Shown here: positions 36,209-44,808 of the stretch, one piece after another
Numbering within the stretch: position 1 is the first letter of the stretch
Layout of the letters: each line of letters starts with the position of its first letter
Source of the DNA: Planctomycetota bacterium
GTDB taxonomy: Bacteria; Planctomycetota; Phycisphaerae; UBA1845; UTPLA1
Reading direction: 5' to 3'
Length of the DNA stretch: 64,000 nt
Assembly (NCBI GenBank): GCA_003576905.1
Contig: QEVG01000030.1
Coordinates: 1 to 64,000 of the forward strand
Notes under the pieces: generated by a model
Databases searched by the model: none
Seen by the model: only the letters and a program-made list of their open reading frames with translations
What the model was told of the DNA's origin: nothing
Translations under genes and position numbers: made by a program

Positions 36209-37384
36209 CTACTCCTCATCATCAAAGAACTCGAAGGGCTTGCGGGCGATGTCGATCGGGCGGCGGCGACCGACGTCGATGAGAAGGCCGATGGCGATGT
36301 AGTTTGCCACGAGGCCGCTGCCGCCCATGCTCACGAACGGGAGGGTCATGCCGGTGATCGGCATCAGCCCGACGGTCATGCCGATGTTGATGATCGCCTG
36401 AGCGGCGATCAGCACGCAGACGCCCACGGCCAGCAGGCGGCCGAGCGGGTCGGTGGTCATGCTCGCGATCGTCAGGCCGCACGCGATGATCAGCAGGTAG
36501 CAGGCAAGCACAAACAGGCACCCCGCGAATCCCCACTGGTGGCCGATTACCGCGAAGATGAAGTCATTGTGCTCCTCGGGCAGGAGGTTGTACTTGAAGA
36601 AGGCGGCGTGCTCGAAGCCCTCGCCGAGCGCGCCCCCGCTGCCCAGGGCGATCTTGGACTGGTTGAGCTGATACCCCGCGTTGAGCCGCCACTTCTCGTC
36701 GGCTTCGTCCTGTTGCCACAGTGCGCGGATGCGGTCGCGCTGGTACTCGTTCATCAGCGGCGAATGGTAGAAAATCGGGGCGGCCACGAGCCCCAGGGCG
36801 ATGATCGACAACAGGTGCCGGTTTTTCGCGCCCGCGACGTAGAGCATGACGAAGAGCGACGGCAGGAGCAGGAGGCTTGTGCCCAGGTCGGGCTCCTTAA
36901 GAATAAGTCCGAGCGGCACGAGCGTGAGTACGAACGGCGCGAGCAGGCCGCGCAGCGTGCGGTAGTTTGTCCGGAATCGCAGGTAATAAGCCAGTGCGAG
37001 GATGAACACGACCTTCGCATATTCGGAGACCTGAAAGCTCAGCGGGCCGATATCGATCCAGCGATAGGTATTGCGCCGGGCGCGGATGAGGGGCGCCATC
37101 GGGACGTACCGGGCCACCAGGAGGAGCACGAGCAGCACCAGCGTGACGCCGAACAGGAAGTACGACCAGCGACCAAACCACCGGTAGCCGAGGGCCTGAA
37201 TCACCACCAGGCTCACGAGGCCCACGCCGAGATACGCCGCCTGGCGAAGTGTCTGGGTCGCTGGCGCGTCCGAGGTCATCTCCGCCGAGTAAACACAGGC
37301 AAGCCCAAGCCCGGTCAGGGCGAGGGCGGCGAGCAGAATGGGCCACCCGAGGGGCGGCAGGAATCGGCCGACAGGCCCGCTCAT
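36209..37384 (-). CDS. rodA: Rod shape-determining protein RodA (SEDS glycosyltransferase)
   Basis: A 391-residue membrane protein with ten helices that polymerises peptidoglycan glycan strands during elongation. Visible: GLGLACVYSAE, IDIGPLSFQVSEYAKV, LKEPDLGTSLLLLPSLFVML, EEHNDFIFAVIGHQWGF and LPFVSMGGSGLVANYIAIG, with the essential Asp in KEPDLG. The stop of the PBP2 gene overlaps this start by ATGA, so the polymerase and its transpeptidase partner are made together. Assigned RodA rather than FtsW because of the PBP2 and mreD neighbours. Confidence 0.94.
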   Translation of the reverse strand: MSGPVGRFLPPLGWPILLAALALTGLGLACVYSAEMTSDAPATQTLRQAAYLGVGLVSLVVIQALGYRWFGRWSYFLFGVTLVLLVLLLVARYVPMAPLIRARRNTYRWIDIGPLSFQVSEYAKVVFILALAYYLRFRTNYRTLRGLLAPFVLTLVPLGLILKEPDLGTSLLLLPSLFVMLYVAGAKNRHLLSIIALGLVAAPIFYHSPLMNEYQRDRIRALWQQDEADEKWRLNAGYQLNQSKIALGSGGALGEGFEHAAFFKYNLLPEEHNDFIFAVIGHQWGFAGCLFVLACYLLIIACGLTIASMTTDPLGRLLAVGVCVLIAAQAIINIGMTVGLMPITGMTLPFVSMGGSGLVANYIAIGLLIDVGRRRPIDIARKPFEFFDDEE

Positions 37385-39549
37385 GGTTCGGTACTCGACA
37401 GGGTCATGGCGTCCGCGCCGGGCAGATATCCGCGCGGGCTGTGCATGAGTGTCTCGAAGATGGCCCTCGCCGCGGGTCCCGCGGTGGCCCCGCCGCCGCC
37501 GCCGTATTCAATGATGACGGCGAGGGCGATTTTCGGGCGGTCGTGCGGCGCGTAGCCGGCAAACCAGGCGTGGGTCGGCGGTTCATTCTTTTCGGGATCG
37601 TGGGGGGGCCAGATTTCGACGATGTCTTTGCGGATCGGCCGCAGGTCGTGCGGCAGGCCCAGCTCCTCGCGCGCCGCTTCAACGGTCGGCGCGACGGCGC
37701 TTGCGAACTCGCCGTCGGGTGTGCGGAACTTGTACCGCCGCTTGATGACGCGCGACACACACTGGGCGCTTCCCGTCTTTCCGCAGATCGTCAGTTCGGG
37801 CATGAAGACGTACTTGTAGGCGGTGCCGCCTTCCTCGTTGACGCAGCGATAGAGGCCGCGGCGCACAAGGGTCCAGTCGGCCGGTTCGACACCGGGAATG
37901 CACAGTTCCGGCCGGTCGCGGTGGTCGTTGGCAATGAGCGTCGGTTCGCGGTACTGCCCCGCGGCGATCGTCGCGAAGAGGCTCGCGGCCTGAAGCGGGG
38001 TGATCTGCACCTCGCCCTGGCCGATGGCGTAATTGCGTCCGTCGGCGGGGCCGAACTCGCGCCTTGCGCGGCGGGCAATCCACTCCGTGTCGGGAATGAT
38101 GCCGTCGCGCTCTTCGATCAGCCCGGTGCCGCGCGGCGGCGCTGTTCGATAGTCGGGCCCGAGCAGAAACTGGCGGTAGAACTCGGTCAGCCGGCTCGCC
38201 CCCACCTTCTGCCCGAGACTGTAGAAGTAAATGTTGCAGCTGTGCTGAAGGGCCTCTTCGGCGGTCAGTTCGCCGTGGCCGGCCATGCCGCGCCAGTGGG
38301 TCCAGCAGTGCCATCGCTTCGAGCCGGGCATGAACGATCCGTCGCAGAAGACGCGCGTGGCGTGGTTGATGGTGTTATTGGCGAGTCCTGCGAGGATGGC
38401 AACGGGCTTGAGGATCGATCCGGGCTGGTACTCTTCGTACACAGCGCGGAAGCGGAGCGGCACAAACTTCGAATCGTCGCGCAGGGCGGCGTAGTTGGCG
38501 CGGAAATCGGCCGGGTCAAAGGTCGGGACGCTCACCAGGGCGAGGATTTCGCGGGATTGAATGTCGATCGCAACACAACTGGCCCCGGTGCAGGCGGGTG
38601 TCGTGAGAACGGCATCCATGAGGAGGTGGCTGATTTCGCGCTGGAGGTCGAGGTCGATCGTAAGCTGGACGTCGAGCCCGTCGATGGGGGGCTGGCCGCC
38701 CCTCCGTCGGCCGTCGAGGTATTTCTCCTCGTAGCCGCGCTTGCCGCGCAGCATCTCTTCGCCGAGCCGTTCGACGCCCGACGTGCCGACGAGATCGCCC
38801 GGCCGGTAGGATGCCAGCCAGTCGTCCCCGCGGGGGTCGCGCTCGATCGCTTCGGGCGAGACCTGACCGAGCCGGCCCAGGACGTGACACAGGGCGTCGG
38901 CGTCGGGGCTCCAGACGCGGCGGACCGACGGCTCGATCCGCACGAGCGGCAGCCGCCCGAGCGAGAGCTCGACGCAGGTGCGCACCTGCGGATCGGCGTC
39001 GTGGATGATGGGGTGGTATTCGTCTTCCTCGCGGAGGCGGAGCCTGGCGAGCGGCTCATCGAAGCCCTGGGCCTGTCGGCGCTGCCAGATGTGGCGGCGA
39101 AGTCCCTCGACGCTCCGGCAGATCGCGTCGCGGCGGCGGCGCAGTTCGGGCAGGGGAATGCCGGTGATTTCCTCGAGCGCCAGCCACATGTCGGCGATTC
39201 GTCGCCGCACTTCGCGCTGAAGCTCCTCACCCTGAAGGAAGGCGATGGAGGGATCCTGTCTCCGGAGCAGGTCGGCGATGCGCATCAGGAACGCGTCGTC
39301 CATGCTGAGCGCGCCGTAGTGAATCGTGATGTCGTGGGCGGGTTCGTCGGAGACCAGTGTTCGGCCGAACCGATCGCGAATCTGCCCGCGCAGGGGGGGC
39401 AGGAACCGCTTCGGGGCAAGCAGCGCGGCGTCGAGTTTTTCGGTGTAGTCGCGGGCGCGGACGATCTGCAGGTCGTGCAGGCGCCAGACAATGGCCAGGC
39501 CGCACAGGATGGGAAGCAGAAGGATGAACTTCAGGCGGCGTTCGAACAC
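37381..39549 (-). CDS. mrdA: Penicillin-binding protein 2 (elongation transpeptidase)
   Basis: A 722-residue class B PBP. N-terminal anchor at about 7-23; pedestal with RGQIRDRFGRTLVSDEP (about 54-70); transpeptidase domain with active-site Ser378 and Lys381 in PGSILKP, SCN at 437-439 and KTG at 591-593. It cross-links new peptidoglycan with RodA. It is longer than E. coli PBP2 (633), mostly because of a pedestal extension (about 100-230) and an insert after KTG (about 600-660). Confidence 0.95.
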   Translation of the reverse strand: MFERRLKFILLLPILCGLAIVWRLHDLQIVRARDYTEKLDAALLAPKRFLPPLRGQIRDRFGRTLVSDEPAHDITIHYGALSMDDAFLMRIADLLRRQDPSIAFLQGEELQREVRRRIADMWLALEEITGIPLPELRRRRDAICRSVEGLRRHIWQRRQAQGFDEPLARLRLREEDEYHPIIHDADPQVRTCVELSLGRLPLVRIEPSVRRVWSPDADALCHVLGRLGQVSPEAIERDPRGDDWLASYRPGDLVGTSGVERLGEEMLRGKRGYEEKYLDGRRRGGQPPIDGLDVQLTIDLDLQREISHLLMDAVLTTPACTGASCVAIDIQSREILALVSVPTFDPADFRANYAALRDDSKFVPLRFRAVYEEYQPGSILKPVAILAGLANNTINHATRVFCDGSFMPGSKRWHCWTHWRGMAGHGELTAEEALQHSCNIYFYSLGQKVGASRLTEFYRQFLLGPDYRTAPPRGTGLIEERDGIIPDTEWIARRARREFGPADGRNYAIGQGEVQITPLQAASLFATIAAGQYREPTLIANDHRDRPELCIPGVEPADWTLVRRGLYRCVNEEGGTAYKYVFMPELTICGKTGSAQCVSRVIKRRYKFRTPDGEFASAVAPTVEAAREELGLPHDLRPIRKDIVEIWPPHDPEKNEPPTHAWFAGYAPHDRPKIALAVIIEYGGGGGATAGPAARAIFETLMHSPRGYLPGADAMTLSSTEP

Positions 39550-39684
39550 GGGGGCATCACAGCTTTCGCCCTCACCTACGAACGGGTCGGGGGCAAGGTT
39601 CTTGGTGGCGGAAGTCGACCGGGCTCGATCATACGCGAAGGGCGGGGCGGCGCGAACAAGCGGTCCGGGCGGCGGGCGCGGCCG

Positions 39685-40212
39685 TCAGCGCGTACTCCAG
39701 CGTTCATGGGCGACGATGCCGAGCGGGCCGCGGAACTGGCGAAGCAGCCAGTGGCCATAGGGCGCGAGCGCGGCGGTATAGACCGCCTCGTAGAGTCCGC
39801 GCGCCATGACTTCGCCGAATCGCCCCAATTCGCCGACCACGTAGAGCATGTGCAACCCGACGAGGGCGCAGAGGCCCAGCTTGGTGAAGAAGGTGTAGAA
39901 GAGCTGACTGGCGACGCTCTCGCGAAACGTGAAGTCGCGGACCTTTACGATGGCGATCGAGAGCAGGCCGAGCGCCAGGGCGTGCGCGCCGACGTTTGAA
40001 TGTCCCTGGTAGCTGAGGCCGGCGAGGTCCATCGCCAGTCCGATGAACCAGCAGGCGAGCATCGCGTCCGGCGCGCGGGCCATGAGGGCGAACCAGACGG
40101 CGGTGACGACCATGAAATCGGGCCAGACGGTATGCATTGCCAGCAGGGGGGCGACCGCCGTCTGGAGGACGAGGACGAGATAGATCAGGATGGCGAAGGC
40201 GATCCACCGCAT
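39685..40212 (-). CDS. mreD: MreD-like rod shape protein
   Basis: A 175-residue membrane protein with about five helices. It begins RWIAFAILIYLVLVLQTAVAP, then WPDFMVVTAVWFALM and WFIGLAMDLAGLSYQGHSNVGAHAL, the MreD layout (gene order plus the DL-x-G helix). MreD couples MreB filaments to RodA/PBP2. mreB and mreC are not in the window. A GTG two codons upstream is an equal start. It precedes the PBP2 gene by 135 bases. Confidence 0.8.
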   Translation of the reverse strand: MRWIAFAILIYLVLVLQTAVAPLLAMHTVWPDFMVVTAVWFALMARAPDAMLACWFIGLAMDLAGLSYQGHSNVGAHALALGLLSIAIVKVRDFTFRESVASQLFYTFFTKLGLCALVGLHMLYVVGELGRFGEVMARGLYEAVYTAALAPYGHWLLRQFRGPLGIVAHERWSTR

Positions 40213-40278
40213 GGGCACTGCCAGAGATTCGGAGTACGAGGCTGTCGGATATTCATGGCCATCCGGGGCGCGGAGACG

Positions 40279-41373
40279 TCACCGGTCGTCCAGCGCCGCC
40301 TGGTAGGTCGGCCGCCCGAAGAGCGAGCCGCGGCCGCCGCCGTCAATGATGCGAATCGCGGCGCGGGCGATGGCGATCTTGACGAGTTCAGGCTGATCTT
40401 CGCGGTCGAATGCCGTCTTGAGAGGGCCGAGGGCGCGGGGGTCTCCGATGGCCTCGAGGGCCAGCGCGGCCAGCGCGCGGATGCGGATGATCTGCTGTTC
40501 GGGCGGATCGTTCGGGCGGTTGCGGTCGGGAGCATTGAAGGTCAGGTACGACAGCGACAGCTCCAGGCCGGAGTCATAGCCCAGGCGTCCGAGGCCGCGC
40601 GCGGCCTGAAGCTTGATTTCGGGATGGTCGGCGATATCGAGTCGATAGCGGAAAAGCTCTTCAACCTCGGGCCCGGCGGGCCTGGCGTTTGCGAGGAACA
40701 TGAGGGCGAGTGCCGCCTGGTCCGGCACCGCGCTGTAGCCGTAGAGCCGGAGCCGCTCGATGCCGTGGTTGTCGCCGAGCATGGCCAGCGCTTCGAGGAT
40801 CTGCATGACCACGGCGTCCTTCTTTTCGCGGCGGAGCGCCATCTGAAGCAGCTTGATCGACTGCGGCTCGGCAAGGCGTCCGATGGCCAGGGCGGCGTTG
40901 GCGCGGACGCGTGCGTCGGGATGCTTGAGGAGCAGTTCGCCGAGCTCGCCGGTGCGCGTTTTGTCGCCCAGCCTGTGCAGGGCAAATACCGCGGCAATGC
41001 GCACATTGGGGTCGGCGTCCTCGGCGCGGGTTCGGATGCGCTGGGTGAGTGCGGCCTCGCGGACGGTGCCGGCGGCCATGAGTGCCGCGAAGCAGACGCC
41101 GGCGTATCCGTTGTCGAGGTTTTCGCTGAAGTAGGCGGCGCCGTCCTTCGGGTCGACATCCTGAAAGGCTTCGAGGGCCTGCATGCGCTGGACCGGCTGG
41201 TCGGAGAGGGCGGCGCGGCCGAGGTACGTCACCGCCTGCTGTCGGAAGGGCTGAATCTCCTCGGCGGGAAGGGTCGCGTGCAGGTTGCGCATGCAGCCGG
41301 ACGCAGCGAAAAGCGGTGTCAGGCCGGCAAGGGCGAGAACGGCGCCGGCGTATGGAAGGCGGTCAGTGAGCAT
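40279..41373 (-). CDS. HEAT-repeat lipoprotein
   Basis: A 364-residue protein. The ATG has AGGAGG nine bases upstream (41383-41388), and that ribosome site lies within the end of lnt. The signal peptide ends in LFAASGCMR, a lipobox. The body has six or more HEAT repeats (for example DADPNVRIAAVFALHRLG, HPDARVRANAALAIGRLA, HPEIKLQAARGLGRLG). It is probably a periplasmic scaffold. It sits between lnt, which would acylate it, and mreD, suggesting a role in the elongation machinery or its anchoring (inference). Confidence 0.85.
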   Translation of the reverse strand: MLTDRLPYAGAVLALAGLTPLFAASGCMRNLHATLPAEEIQPFRQQAVTYLGRAALSDQPVQRMQALEAFQDVDPKDGAAYFSENLDNGYAGVCFAALMAAGTVREAALTQRIRTRAEDADPNVRIAAVFALHRLGDKTRTGELGELLLKHPDARVRANAALAIGRLAEPQSIKLLQMALRREKKDAVVMQILEALAMLGDNHGIERLRLYGYSAVPDQAALALMFLANARPAGPEVEELFRYRLDIADHPEIKLQAARGLGRLGYDSGLELSLSYLTFNAPDRNRPNDPPEQQIIRIRALAALALEAIGDPRALGPLKTAFDREDQPELVKIAIARAAIRIIDGGGRGSLFGRPTYQAALDDR

Positions 41374-43579
41374 GGGGAGCAACCTCCTTGTTTCTCGTGT
41401 GCATCCGTGCGCGCCAGAGGCGGCGAAGCAGCCAGTCGAGCAGCATCATGGCGACGAGGGCCAGCGTCGCCTGGGCGAACCAGTCACCCCAGCGCGTGTA
41501 GAGAGTCACACGGTTGTCACAGCGCAGCCGTGCGATCGTGTAGCCCGGGGCGGTTTCGGGCCGGCGGCGCCAGCGCTCGATCGTCCGGCGGTCATTGTCG
41601 ATCTGATCGAGGAAATCCGCCACGCCCTTTTTTCGGGTCTCCGCGGTGGCGCCCGCGAGCGCCGCGGCCATCCGCTCGAGCCGGTCGCTGAGGAAAAGGA
41701 ACTCCGGACCCAGTGCCCGAACGGCGGGGCGGAACTTCGTTCCGAGGGCCGCCGCGAGTTTCCGCAGGGAAACGTCGTATTCCACGGGCTGATCGACATG
41801 CCCGCCCAGCTCCTCGGCGGCCGCGCCAAGCGCGGACAGCTCCTGCTCCATGGCCGCGAGGGCGGGCAGGCGCGACTCATCGAGGCGGACGCGGGCATGG
41901 ATCATCCCGTTCGGGTGGATGGTGGCGCTGGCGCCGGTGTTCACGCTCCGGGCGATGGCGATGCGGTTTTCGACGGCGCGGAAGACGGCGCCGGCGACGT
42001 GCTGCTCGAGCTCGGCCGAGTGAAGAAACCAGCCGTCGTTGCTGATGGCGAGGAGGATGTCGATGTTTTTTTCATCGAAGTCGCCGCCGGAACCGCGGGT
42101 GAAGGTTCGCGCGACGTAGGGGATGATCTCTTCATAGCAGATGGGTGTGCCTGCCCGGAAGCGGCGGCCTCCGGCGGAGGGGGCGTTAAATTCGAACACT
42201 TCGTAGCGTGATCCGGGCGAGAGCGAGTATTCGATGCCGAGCTTTCCCCAGGGGGTGATGCCGTTGAGATAGTCGTAGAGCCAGCGGTGGCTGAATCGGA
42301 AGGGGACGTATTCTCCGAAGAGGACGAGGTGAATCTTGTCGTACCGGGCGACGGGTTCTTTTTTGCCGGGCTCGATCAGGAAGGCGGAGTTGTAGGCGTC
42401 GACGCGGGGGGGGATGGCGGTGGGCTTCCACTCCATGCTGGAGGAGCCGAGGACGATGGGAACGTTGAACTGGTCGGCGATGTTCTGGAAGCCGTCGCGG
42501 ATGCGGCGGCTCCAGTTCTGCATGCCGTTCATGAAGGCGCGGCCGTAGGAGCGCGGATAGCGTCGGCGCTGGATTTCCGAGAGGTCGTCCGGCGCGGCGT
42601 TGATGAACTCGGTGTTGATGAATCCCTGCATCGCGGCCTCGGGCAGTACGATGAGGTCGGGCTTTTCGGCCGCGGCCAGGCGCGTGAGGATGAGGTAGCC
42701 GTCGAGCATGGATTCGAGCGGTGTGCGCGCGGCCTGTTCGGCGTCTACAAAGAGCGGGTAGTCCTGCTGGATGACGGCCACGCGGGGTCCGTCGGTGAAG
42801 TAGCGGCGGGAGGACTGCGCGCTGCCGTAGATGAGCGCGCCGATGAAAAGGATGACGGTGGTTAGCGTGCCGATCGGCAGGCGGGTGGCCTGGTCGGTGC
42901 GCCAGATGAGGATCGGCTGGATGAGCAGGTCGGTGATCCAACCGTTGACCATGGCGACGAGAAAGCTCACGCCGTATGCGCCGACGAGATCGCTGATCTG
43001 GATGAGGGTCGCGAACTTGTACTGGCTATGGGCAAGGAGGAGCCAGGGAAACGAGAGCGGTCCGATCGAGCGCAGATACTCCATGGCGACCCAGACGATC
43101 GGGGCGGAGAGGGCGACGGAGACGCCGTGGCGCTGGTACATGTGGCGGATCGGCCAGGCCGCGAGGGGAAAGAACACGGAGAAATACAGGCACAGGGCGA
43201 CGTAGCCGGGCAGGGTGACCGGGATCATCCATCGGATGTTGATGAAGAAGTAGCCGAGACCGAGCAGCCAGCTTGTGAGGTAGACCAGTTTCGAGCGCCG
43301 CGCGGTGCAGAGGGCCACGAGCCAGGGGACCAGGGTCACATAGGCGAGCGGCGACCAGTTGATGTCCGGGAAGATCAGGCACGAGCCGAGGAGCGTCATC
43401 GCGGAGAGGATGAAGAGGGCCCGCGTGCTTTCGATTTTTGCCAGGGCTCCGACAAGCCGGGCCGGCGCGCGGTAGCGCTCGCCGGGCATCAGTGTCGGAG
43501 GCGGCCCGCCCGGCGACGAGGAAGCCGAACGTCCCGGCTGCGCATCCGCCTGCGGCTTTGTGGATGATGGTGTCTCCAT
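41363..43579 (-). CDS. lnt: Apolipoprotein N-acyltransferase
   Basis: A 738-residue enzyme that adds the third acyl chain to lipoproteins. An N-terminal hydrophilic leader of about 50 residues precedes about six helices, followed by a periplasmic nitrilase-like domain with the catalytic triad Glu314 (VLPEAAMQG), Lys415 (RYDKIHLVLFGEYVPF) and Cys481 (PICYEEI). ISNDGWF and VNTGASATIHPNG are also family hallmarks. An extra helical, charged region at about 571-685 lies between the nitrilase domain and the last helix; it is absent from E. coli Lnt (512 residues). The next gene starts inside its 3' end, so the operon is coupled. Confidence 0.93.
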   Translation of the reverse strand: METPSSTKPQADAQPGRSASSSPGGPPPTLMPGERYRAPARLVGALAKIESTRALFILSAMTLLGSCLIFPDINWSPLAYVTLVPWLVALCTARRSKLVYLTSWLLGLGYFFINIRWMIPVTLPGYVALCLYFSVFFPLAAWPIRHMYQRHGVSVALSAPIVWVAMEYLRSIGPLSFPWLLLAHSQYKFATLIQISDLVGAYGVSFLVAMVNGWITDLLIQPILIWRTDQATRLPIGTLTTVILFIGALIYGSAQSSRRYFTDGPRVAVIQQDYPLFVDAEQAARTPLESMLDGYLILTRLAAAEKPDLIVLPEAAMQGFINTEFINAAPDDLSEIQRRRYPRSYGRAFMNGMQNWSRRIRDGFQNIADQFNVPIVLGSSSMEWKPTAIPPRVDAYNSAFLIEPGKKEPVARYDKIHLVLFGEYVPFRFSHRWLYDYLNGITPWGKLGIEYSLSPGSRYEVFEFNAPSAGGRRFRAGTPICYEEIIPYVARTFTRGSGGDFDEKNIDILLAISNDGWFLHSAELEQHVAGAVFRAVENRIAIARSVNTGASATIHPNGMIHARVRLDESRLPALAAMEQELSALGAAAEELGGHVDQPVEYDVSLRKLAAALGTKFRPAVRALGPEFLFLSDRLERMAAALAGATAETRKKGVADFLDQIDNDRRTIERWRRRPETAPGYTIARLRCDNRVTLYTRWGDWFAQATLALVAMMLLDWLLRRLWRARMHTRNKEVAPHAH

Positions 43580-43682
43580 AGGCGGGCGTGAGTGTAACCG
43601 GGGGGATGGAGGGATGGCGAATGATGAGCGATGGACGGCTGGTAGCCTGACGGTATGGCATGAAAGGCCTACAATTCAGCAC

Positions 43683-43997
43683 ATGGACCATGCACTTGTC
43701 GCCATCAAGAGAATGTGCCAGGCAGGGCGACTTGCATTCACGGAGAAGGCACAGATAGAGATGCTCAGGGACGGGCTGTCCCGGCAGGACGTGCTTGAGG
43801 CCATCCTGAATGCAGACAGGATCACGAAGCGTCTGAGATCCTCCAATCCGCAGACTGGAAGGCAGGAAACACTCTACGTCATCAGCTCAACCACATGGAG
43901 CGGAACGCCCGTCTATACAAAGGGAAAAATCTCGTCTGAGCCGGAAGGTGACCGATTCTATGTTATGATATCTTCCAAGAGGTCCGTTGCATCATGA
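43683..43997 (+). CDS. DUF4258-like protein, probable toxin
   Basis: A 104-residue protein with a helix-turn-strand layout: FTEKAQIEMLRDGLSRQDVLEAIL, then RQETLYVISSTTW, PVYTKGKISS and RFYVMISSKRS. This is the pattern of DUF4258/MqsR-like RelE-superfamily proteins. Such proteins are often mRNA interferases or ribosome-dependent RNases. It overlaps a zinc-finger gene by ATGA, the toxin-first order seen in MqsRA and HigBA. No catalytic residue can be named with certainty. Its base composition is more AT-rich than its neighbours. Confidence 0.7.
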   Translation: MDHALVAIKRMCQAGRLAFTEKAQIEMLRDGLSRQDVLEAILNADRITKRLRSSNPQTGRQETLYVISSTTWSGTPVYTKGKISSEPEGDRFYVMISSKRSVAS

Positions 43998-44296
43998 AGC
44001 GAAAACCTGAGCCCGCTTTCAAGATTGCCCGTTGTCCAACGTGCGGGTCGAGCGAGATCCACTGGGTCTGCGAGCCGTGGTCGCACGAATCCGACCGCCC
44101 TCGGAAGAGGCGGAAACCCGTACCTCATTGGCACTGCACTCACTGCAACGAACGACTATTTGACAGCGTATCCAGTGCGAGCATCGAAGGAAGGGCTGAC
44201 CAGTCAGGCCCCACGCGCGGCAAGAAGCCGCTTGGACCTGCCCGCCGGAAATCCGCCCCGACACGCAAGAGGCTCGCACATCGCTCTCGCGGATAG
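43994..44296 (+). CDS. YgiT/MqsA-like zinc-finger protein, probable antitoxin
   Basis: A 100-residue protein with a four-Cys zinc site (CPTC at 14-17, CTHC at 48-51), like the N-terminal domain of MqsA-type antitoxins. The C-terminal half is a basic, Ser/Arg/Lys-rich tail with no clear helix-turn-helix, so self-regulation as in MqsA is uncertain. Coupled to the upstream probable toxin. It could also be just a small zinc-ribbon partner. Confidence 0.6.
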   Translation: MKRKPEPAFKIARCPTCGSSEIHWVCEPWSHESDRPRKRRKPVPHWHCTHCNERLFDSVSSASIEGRADQSGPTRGKKPLGPARRKSAPTRKRLAHRSRG

Positions 44297-44328
44297 TCTG
44301 TTCATGCAAGCCGCTCATCGAGCTTCGC

Positions 44329-44805
44329 TCAGTCCCGGCAACCCCCGGCGGAGAGGCGACGGATGAGCTTGAAGTGCTTCTCCTCCACCGGCATGACGGA
44401 GAGGCGCTGGCCGCGCTGGAGGACGAGCATACCGGACAGACTCTTTTCCTTTCGCAGCCTTTCCAGTGTCACCGGCGATACGAACTTCTCCACGAATTCG
44501 ATATCCACCATCATCCAGATCGGGTTTCCGCTTGTGGCCTTCGGGTCGAAGTACGCACTTTTCGGGTCCAGGGCGGTGTGGTCCGGGTACGCCGCGCCGG
44601 CGACGCGCGCGAGGCCCGCGATGCCGGTGGGTTCGGCGTTGGAGTGATAGATGAGCACGAGATCGCCGACGTTCATGGCATCGCGCATGTAGTTGCGCGC
44701 CTGGTAATTGCGCACGCCGTCCCAGCAGGTCCGCCCGTCGCGGGCCAGGTCGTCGATGGAGTAGGTCTCCGGCTCGGTTTTCATCAGCCAGTATCGGCGC
44801 GGCAT
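44329..44805 (-). CDS. EVE-domain protein
   Basis: A 158-residue protein with the EVE (PUA-like) fold: WLMKTEPETYSIDDLARDG, WDGVRNYQARNYMRDAMNVGD, VLIYHSNAEPTGIAGLA, WMMVDIEFVEKF and LSVMPVEEKHFKLI. The fold binds modified bases in DNA or RNA. It lies four bases after the end of glmM and is probably co-transcribed with it. Length normal. Confidence 0.93.
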   Translation of the reverse strand: MPRRYWLMKTEPETYSIDDLARDGRTCWDGVRNYQARNYMRDAMNVGDLVLIYHSNAEPTGIAGLARVAGAAYPDHTALDPKSAYFDPKATSGNPIWMMVDIEFVEKFVSPVTLERLRKEKSLSGMLVLQRGQRLSVMPVEEKHFKLIRRLSAGGCRD

Positions 44806-44808
44806 GGG

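Noticed and set aside
37249-39999. A 916-codon plus-strand frame over rodA and PBP2
   Set aside because: Antisense to two genes with all catalytic motifs. Low-complexity Ala/Gly/Val/Asp product.
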